Shown here piece after piece: positions 6,892 through 10,622 of a DNA stretch of 10,622 bases. The stretch's first letter is position 1, and the number at the start of each line of letters is the position of its first letter. The notes below the pieces were generated by a model. It was given only the letters and a program-made list of their open reading frames with translations, was not told the DNA's origin and ran no database searches. The stretch is from SSS58A sp041648155. GTDB lineage: Bacteria > Krumholzibacteriota > Krumholzibacteriia > Krumholzibacteriales > Krumholzibacteriaceae. The translations under genes and the position numbers were made by a program. The stretch covers positions 1 to 10,622 of the forward strand of contig JBAZPL010000087.1 in assembly GCA_041648155.1 (NCBI GenBank), in the 5' to 3' direction.

Positions 6892-8265
6892 TCAGAAGAT
6901 TACGATCACCCTGATCATCGCGATGAGCCCGAGCGAGATGAAGAGCACGGCGAGCGCCATGTTTCGGGAAAGAAACGGGATGCGGTACCCGAAGCGCTTC
7001 TGGCCGAAACACGAGAGCAGCGTACAGAGCGCGAGGATGATGAAGAGGACGTCATTGTACGTCCGCGAGAGAAAGAAGGCCGCCGAGAAGAACCCGATCA
7101 TCGAGAGCTGAAGGACTCGTGCGTAGAACGCGTACTCCCCCCCCTTCCCCCGCTCCTCGACGATGAGCGTCTCGTGGAATGACGTGACGATGAGGAGCAG
7201 CCACACGTACAGGCCCACGATGCCGAGCTCGGCCGCGCAGAGGAGGACCGAGTTGTGGGCGGTCAGTGGGTGATACTCGGTGAAGCTCCTGTAACCCACT
7301 CCGAGTACGGGGCGCCATTTGAGAAGTTCGAGTCCCTGCGACCATGCATCGATGCGGCCGCTCGCCGACTCCTCGTTCGTGGACATGTCGGCGAGGCGGC
7401 TCGGACCCGCGAGGAACATGGCGGCGCCGAGGACGACCGCGATAAGGAGCCCCCGCACAACCCCCCACGCGCGCGACAAGAGATAGGTGAACACGACGAG
7501 GAGGCCGATGAAGGTGCCGCGGGAGTTCGTGAGATAGAGCGCGTAGATGAGCACACAGAGGATGAGGCTGTAGCCGAGTCGGTGATGCCACGGGCTCTCC
7601 TTCCGCAGTAACTTGAGGAGAACGAACGGGGTGAACGTGAGAATCGCGAGCCCGAGGTCGTTCGGATCCTCGAATATTCCGATCCAGCGAATTCGCCCTT
7701 CGATCGCCGTCTGACCGGCGATGTCGTAGCCGCGGTGGTACTGGAGAATGCCGTTCGCGGCGAGAAATACCGTCATAACGAGAAGAAGTATATACGTTCG
7801 CTTCAGCTCGACGAAGTTCGAGACGAGGTTGATGATCATGAAGAAGAGAATGAAAACGGGGAGGAACGTGTCGAAGGCGTTCCTTGTGCCCTCGAGGTAG
7901 AACCGCTGGAGTTGGCTAAGGATGATCACGGCAAAAAAAACAATCATGAAGTTGCCCTGGCGGAAGTCGAGGGCGAGGAGCTTGCGTTTCTGAATCGCGT
8001 TATGGATGAAAAATATGATGAGGACCATGATGGAGAACAGCAGCATGATTGGCTGGGCTCGAAGCGAGGTGACGAACTCCTGCGGGCGGAGGTAGATCAG
8101 CGCGAGATAGAGAAGAAGCCCCCAGAAGGGCTTGAAGAATACGACAGTGATGAGGAGTCCGCCCGCGAAGAACGCGATGCCCGCCTTGACCGAGTAGAGA
8201 AGCGCGAGCGTGGTGATTAGGGTGAATAACCCCACCGCGGCAAGAATCAGCTTATTGTTGCTCAT
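6892..8265 (-). CDS. O-antigen ligase / Wzy-family membrane protein
   Basis: The protein has 457 residues with about 11-12 hydrophobic segments. Seen: a FEDPND block at 198-203; NSRG at 247-250, the family's conserved Arg before a membrane helix; a large periplasmic loop with GRIDAWSQGLELLKWRPVLGVG around 303-324; and TAHNSVL at 335-341 with His337. These are hallmarks of the Wzy_C/WaaL superfamily, which joins or polymerises undecaprenyl-linked glycan on the periplasmic side. The LIYLRPQEF opening (56-64) and DPND block recall the exosortase-associated O-glycosylation ligases, but the sequence cannot distinguish ligase from polymerase. ATG 8265 is used because an in-frame TAA lies 15 bases upstream. 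Its ribosome-binding site is poor, which is unusual among the genes here. It is first in a two-gene operon with the protein at 5778-6878. Confidence 0.9.
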   Translation of the reverse strand: MSNNKLILAAVGLFTLITTLALLYSVKAGIAFFAGGLLITVVFFKPFWGLLLYLALIYLRPQEFVTSLRAQPIMLLFSIMVLIIFFIHNAIQKRKLLALDFRQGNFMIVFFAVIILSQLQRFYLEGTRNAFDTFLPVFILFFMIINLVSNFVELKRTYILLLVMTVFLAANGILQYHRGYDIAGQTAIEGRIRWIGIFEDPNDLGLAILTFTPFVLLKLLRKESPWHHRLGYSLILCVLIYALYLTNSRGTFIGLLVVFTYLLSRAWGVVRGLLIAVVLGAAMFLAGPSRLADMSTNEESASGRIDAWSQGLELLKWRPVLGVGYRSFTEYHPLTAHNSVLLCAAELGIVGLYVWLLLIVTSFHETLIVEERGKGGEYAFYARVLQLSMIGFFSAAFFLSRTYNDVLFIILALCTLLSCFGQKRFGYRIPFLSRNMALAVLFISLGLIAMIRVIVIF

Positions 8266-8375
8266 TGCGGTTGGAGTTTATTGCATGACGCTCCGCCGCG
8301 GCAATCGATATTTGGGCCGATAAGCGCCGCCCCCGGCGCCCCCGGCAGCGGCACCTTCCGCGAAAGCCCTTTTTC

Positions 8376-8392
8376 TGGTATCCTCCTTGCAT
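8376..8392 (+). promoter_or_regulatory. Sigma54-type (-24/-12) element upstream of the double hydrolase
   Basis: TGGTATCCTCCTTGCAT (8376-8392) has GG at 8377-8378 and GC at 8389-8390, the exact RpoN offset, with a full TTGCAT on the -12 side. It is the third copy of the TGG-N-A-N6-TTGC[AT]T form. The predicted transcription start near 8402 would leave almost no leader for the TTG at 8409, and so favours translation from GTG 8445 or 8451. Confidence 0.5.
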
Positions 8393-8396
8393 TATA
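8391..8396 (-). promoter_or_regulatory. Possible -10 box for the ligase operon
   Basis: The minus strand reads a perfect TATAAT at 8396-8391, about 126 bases before the ligase ATG. The -35 position at 17-base spacing reads GGCACA, which is poor, and there is no extended -10. It overlaps the -12 part of the plus-strand sigma54-like element. Weak candidate, recorded because no better ligase promoter is visible in the gap. Confidence 0.25.
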
Positions 8397-8408
8397 CTTT
8401 CCGGCGAA

Positions 8409-10496
8409 TTGCGTGTGCCTCGCGGCGAGGTGCGGACGGGAACGGTGAACGTGATCGACGATCGAAACTTCTTTTTTCAGGGCTCGCACGGTCCGCTCTA
8501 CGGCGTTCTCTGGGAGCCGCGGGAGAGCGCCGGCACGGGAGCGCGCGGCGTCGTCATCTGCGATTCGCTTTTTGAGGAAAAATTCTGGTGCGAGCGCGTG
8601 CTGGCGAATCTCTCCCGGAGCCTCGCCGAAGACGGATTCACCGTTCTCTCCTTCGATTATCACGGCTACGGCAACAGCCCCGGCGACACGGATGTCGTCG
8701 ACGTCCCGGGGCTCGAGCGAAACATACACGACGCGTGCGAGCTGGTCAGGAGCCGGGGCTGCTCCCGAATCACCCTCCTCGGGGTCCGGTGGGGAGCCGC
8801 GCTCGCCGAGCGGGTCGCCGCCGCGCGGGACGACGTGGATTCCCTGTTCCTTGTTCAGCCGGTGGCCTCGTGGCGGAAGACGCTCATGGCGGCGCTCCGC
8901 GGCAACGTCGCGGGCCAGTATTCGATATTCAAGAGGGCGGTGATGACCCGCGAGGAGATCGTCAAGGAGCTCCTCGCGGGAGGGGACTGCGTGCGGTCGG
9001 GTTACCGCATGAACAATATCGACGGCTACATCATCTCGCGCGGTTTCTTCGAGCAATCGGAGACGGTCTCGATGCCGGCCCCTCTTCGCGCCTCGCCTCC
9101 CGCGATCGTGGTATTCGATATCCGCGAGGGTGAAGCGCCGGAAGACCCGGAATGCGCCGCTCTCGTCGCCGCGTACCGCGAGGCGGGTGCATCATGCGAG
9201 GCGGTCGCCGTGACCGGAGACAACCGGTTCTGGCTCAACAATCGCATATTCACTTCAATCGCTCCGAATTTCATGCGGGAAATAGGCGCGCACGTTGCGG
9301 CGCTCGACGGCGCTGGAGCGCCGCGAGTCCCGGAACGCGCGGGAGCCTCCGCCAGCCCGGGAGCCCCGCAAGCTCCGGCGGGCCTCGGCGCCGCCGCGAC
9401 GACCCGCGGCTCCGCCATCACCGGCGAAATCGTCAACGAGGGCGTGCGGGAGGCGGCGGTTCGTTTCTCCTCCCCGTCGGGGGGGATGCTGTACGGCGTG
9501 CACTACTCCCCCGAAGCCCCGGGGTCGACCGGCATCGAGGTCGTGTTCACTCACGGCGGGCTCATCGGGATGAACGGTGCGTTCAGATTCAACACGCGCG
9601 CGGCGCGGCAGCTTGCGCGGGAAGGGATCGCGTCCCTCTGCTTCGATCCGCACGGCATGGGGAGGTCGCCCGATGGTATCGGGAACCTTGATCAGAGGCA
9701 GCTGTTCAGAAGGATCCAGACGGGTCTCTTCGCCGACGACGTCGTCGGAGCGGCCGCATTTCTCAGGGAGCGCTCCGGCAACCGGAGCATAGCGGTATTC
9801 GGCGTCTGCGGGGGTGCCATTACGAACCTCCTCGCCCATTCCCGCTCCCGGCTGATCAACTATTCGATGCTCCTCAGCATCCCCGTTATGCTCTCGGGGC
9901 TCTCCTACGAGGAGATCCGGATGAGCGATGGATACGCCCGTTTCTACTTCGGCTTGTACGCGCGCAAGATCTTCAATCCTCGCGCGTGGTGGCGATTCAT
10001 AACCCTGCAGAGCGAATATACCATGATCTTCAAGGCATCGCGCATGAGTCTCGCGAGCACTGCACGGCGGATCCTGAAGAGAAAGGGCAGCGGCTCGGCG
10101 GCGAAGGCGGCCGCGCAGGCGAAGGTGGTCCCGGCGACCCCTGCCGCCGCGACGGCTGCGCAGCAGGCGCAGGGAAAGAAAAGTATGAGTGCCACTTCGA
10201 CCGTTACCGGCAGCGGTCTCCAGTTCAATGAGGACTTCCTAGCGGCCTACCGCGCCGTGGTCACCCGCGGCGAGCGGATCCTTTTCGTCTTCGGGGACAA
10301 CGACAACTTCAAGTGGGAATACGAGAGCGCTTTCCTCGAGAAGTATCCGGGAGACGTGCGCGCCGGCGAAGGGCTCGTCACGACCGAGATCATCAGCGAC
10401 GCGAACCACATGTACACCTTGCGGGAATGGCAGCACGAAGTCATACGGCGCTGCATCCGGTGGCTCGCCGCGAGCGAGCGAGCGGGCCGGCCCTGA
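8409..10496 (+). CDS. Fused double alpha/beta-hydrolase, exosortase-accessory type
   Basis: Up to 695 residues counted from TTG 8409. GTG 8445 or 8451 is more likely the true start, because homology-like sequence begins at RNFFFQG (about residue 19) and GGACGGG lies just upstream. Domain 1 (about 19-298): VVICDSLFEEKFWCER and LSFDYHGYGNSPGD are followed by the nucleophile elbow GVRWG, with Arg127 in place of Ser; no catalytic His is evident after GDNRFWLNN. Domain 2 (about 338-690): FTHGGLIG, CFDPHGMGRSPDG, elbow GVCGG with Cys467, an acid at Asp630 or Asp632 and His667 in ANHM, making a plausible Cys-Asp-His triad. An Ala/Pro-rich linker (about 300-336) joins them, and an Ala/Lys-rich insertion (558-603) interrupts domain 2. 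From memory, exosortase-A-associated hydrolase 2 has an Arg in the elbow and hydrolase 1 a Cys; this looks like their fusion. Likely cytoplasmic; substrate unknown. Confidence 0.85.
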   Translation: MRVPRGEVRTGTVNVIDDRNFFFQGSHGPLYGVLWEPRESAGTGARGVVICDSLFEEKFWCERVLANLSRSLAEDGFTVLSFDYHGYGNSPGDTDVVDVPGLERNIHDACELVRSRGCSRITLLGVRWGAALAERVAAARDDVDSLFLVQPVASWRKTLMAALRGNVAGQYSIFKRAVMTREEIVKELLAGGDCVRSGYRMNNIDGYIISRGFFEQSETVSMPAPLRASPPAIVVFDIREGEAPEDPECAALVAAYREAGASCEAVAVTGDNRFWLNNRIFTSIAPNFMREIGAHVAALDGAGAPRVPERAGASASPGAPQAPAGLGAAATTRGSAITGEIVNEGVREAAVRFSSPSGGMLYGVHYSPEAPGSTGIEVVFTHGGLIGMNGAFRFNTRAARQLAREGIASLCFDPHGMGRSPDGIGNLDQRQLFRRIQTGLFADDVVGAAAFLRERSGNRSIAVFGVCGGAITNLLAHSRSRLINYSMLLSIPVMLSGLSYEEIRMSDGYARFYFGLYARKIFNPRAWWRFITLQSEYTMIFKASRMSLASTARRILKRKGSGSAAKAAAQAKVVPATPAAATAAQQAQGKKSMSATSTVTGSGLQFNEDFLAAYRAVVTRGERILFVFGDNDNFKWEYESAFLEKYPGDVRAGEGLVTTEIISDANHMYTLREWQHEVIRRCIRWLAASERAGRP

Positions 10497-10517
10497 GAGG
10501 TCACCGCGGGAGACGTT

Positions 10518-10622
10518 TCAATCCATCCCGAGCCGCGTGCGCACCATTTTCAATATTTCAGGATTCCCCGGCTGCTCGAGGCGCTCGATCGCCTCGTCGC
10601 GATTCATGTACCCTTCGCGAAC
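10518..10622 (-). CDS. C-terminal end of probable asparagine-synthase-like sugar amidotransferase (partial)
   Basis: Only the last 34 residues and the TGA stop (10520-10518) are inside the window; the gene enters from the right edge. The visible peptide contains REGYMNRDEAIERLEQP followed by NPEILKMVRTRLGMD. The R.G.M.R.EA......P...PE....V...LG pattern is, as I recall, typical of the C-terminus of N-acetyl sugar amidotransferases (WbpG/PseA-like) and related asparagine-synthase-like enzymes, which fits a surface-glycan locus. It converges on the hydrolase gene with a 21-base gap. Coding is convincing; the family rests on a short tail only. Confidence 0.5.
   Translation of the reverse strand, partial: VREGYMNRDEAIERLEQPGNPEILKMVRTRLGMD

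Noticed and set aside
5997..6914. 305-residue plus-strand open frame opposite the deacetylase-like gene
   Set aside because: It is a shadow frame of the conserved minus-strand gene, with no recognisable domain and no ribosome-binding site that I can see.
8271..8287. TTGGAGTTTATTGCAT as a fourth sigma54-like element
   Set aside because: GG and GC are 10 bases apart rather than 12, which sigma54 does not tolerate, and no plus-strand gene follows closely.
8381..8388. AAGGAGGA on the minus strand as a ribosome-binding site
   Set aside because: No ATG, GTG or TTG lies at usable distance downstream on that strand.
1..10622. tRNA, rRNA, CRISPR array, insertion sequence or attachment site
   Set aside because: No cloverleaf-like segment, no regularly spaced short repeats, and no transposase or terminal inverted repeats were seen on either strand.

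Overview
This window is part of a GC-rich (roughly 60% by eye), tightly packed surface-polysaccharide locus from a Gram-negative-type bacterium. Several features point that way: a Wzx-type flippase, an O-antigen-ligase/Wzy-type membrane protein, a GT4 glycosyltransferase, a NodB-type deacetylase, a secreted beta-sandwich protein with a FlgD/T9SS-like C-terminal tail, and a hydrolase resembling the accessory hydrolases of exosortase (PEP-CTERM) loci. No 16S or housekeeping gene is present, so the phylum cannot be fixed. The FlgD-like tail together with exosortase-type accessory genes suggests an uncultured or candidate Gram-negative lineage rather than a model proteobacterium; this is inference.

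Layout, left to right. (1) 1-806, minus strand: a polysaccharide deacetylase cut by the window edge. (2) 807-1018: a divergent control region with a sigma70-like promoter for the deacetylase overlapping a sigma54-like promoter for the rightward genes. (3) 1019-3537, plus strand: flippase and glycosyltransferase, overlapping by ATGA and so translationally coupled. (4) 3538-3872: a 335-base gap with a second sigma54-like element, several hairpins and a good sigma70-like promoter next to the following gene. (5) 3873-5765, plus strand: a 630-residue secreted protein with two FN3-like domains, three ~107-residue Calx-beta-like repeats and a FlgD-like tail. (6) 5778-8265, minus strand: an operon of an O-antigen ligase/polymerase family protein and a conserved deacetylase-like protein of unknown function, 13 bases apart and convergent with the secreted-protein gene. 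(7) 8266-8408: a second divergent region with a third sigma54-like element. (8) 8409-10496, plus strand: a large protein that joins two alpha/beta-hydrolase domains. (9) 10518-10622, minus strand: the C-terminal end of a probable asparagine-synthase-like sugar amidotransferase, convergent with the hydrolase.

How the genes may work together. The flippase would move lipid-linked glycan across the inner membrane, the glycosyltransferase would help build it, the amidotransferase may make an amidino/amino sugar, the ligase would polymerise the glycan or transfer it to an acceptor, and the deacetylase(s) would modify it. The secreted repeat protein is a candidate surface or matrix protein made with the glycan. 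The strongest unexpected signals are (a) three sigma54-type elements of the same form (TGG-N-A-N6-TTGC[AT]T) in front of three separate rightward units, and (b) the fused double hydrolase, whose N-terminal nucleophile position is Arg and whose C-terminal one is Cys. Both fit an exosortase-type EPS/protein-sorting locus, although no exosortase gene or PEP-CTERM substrate is visible here.
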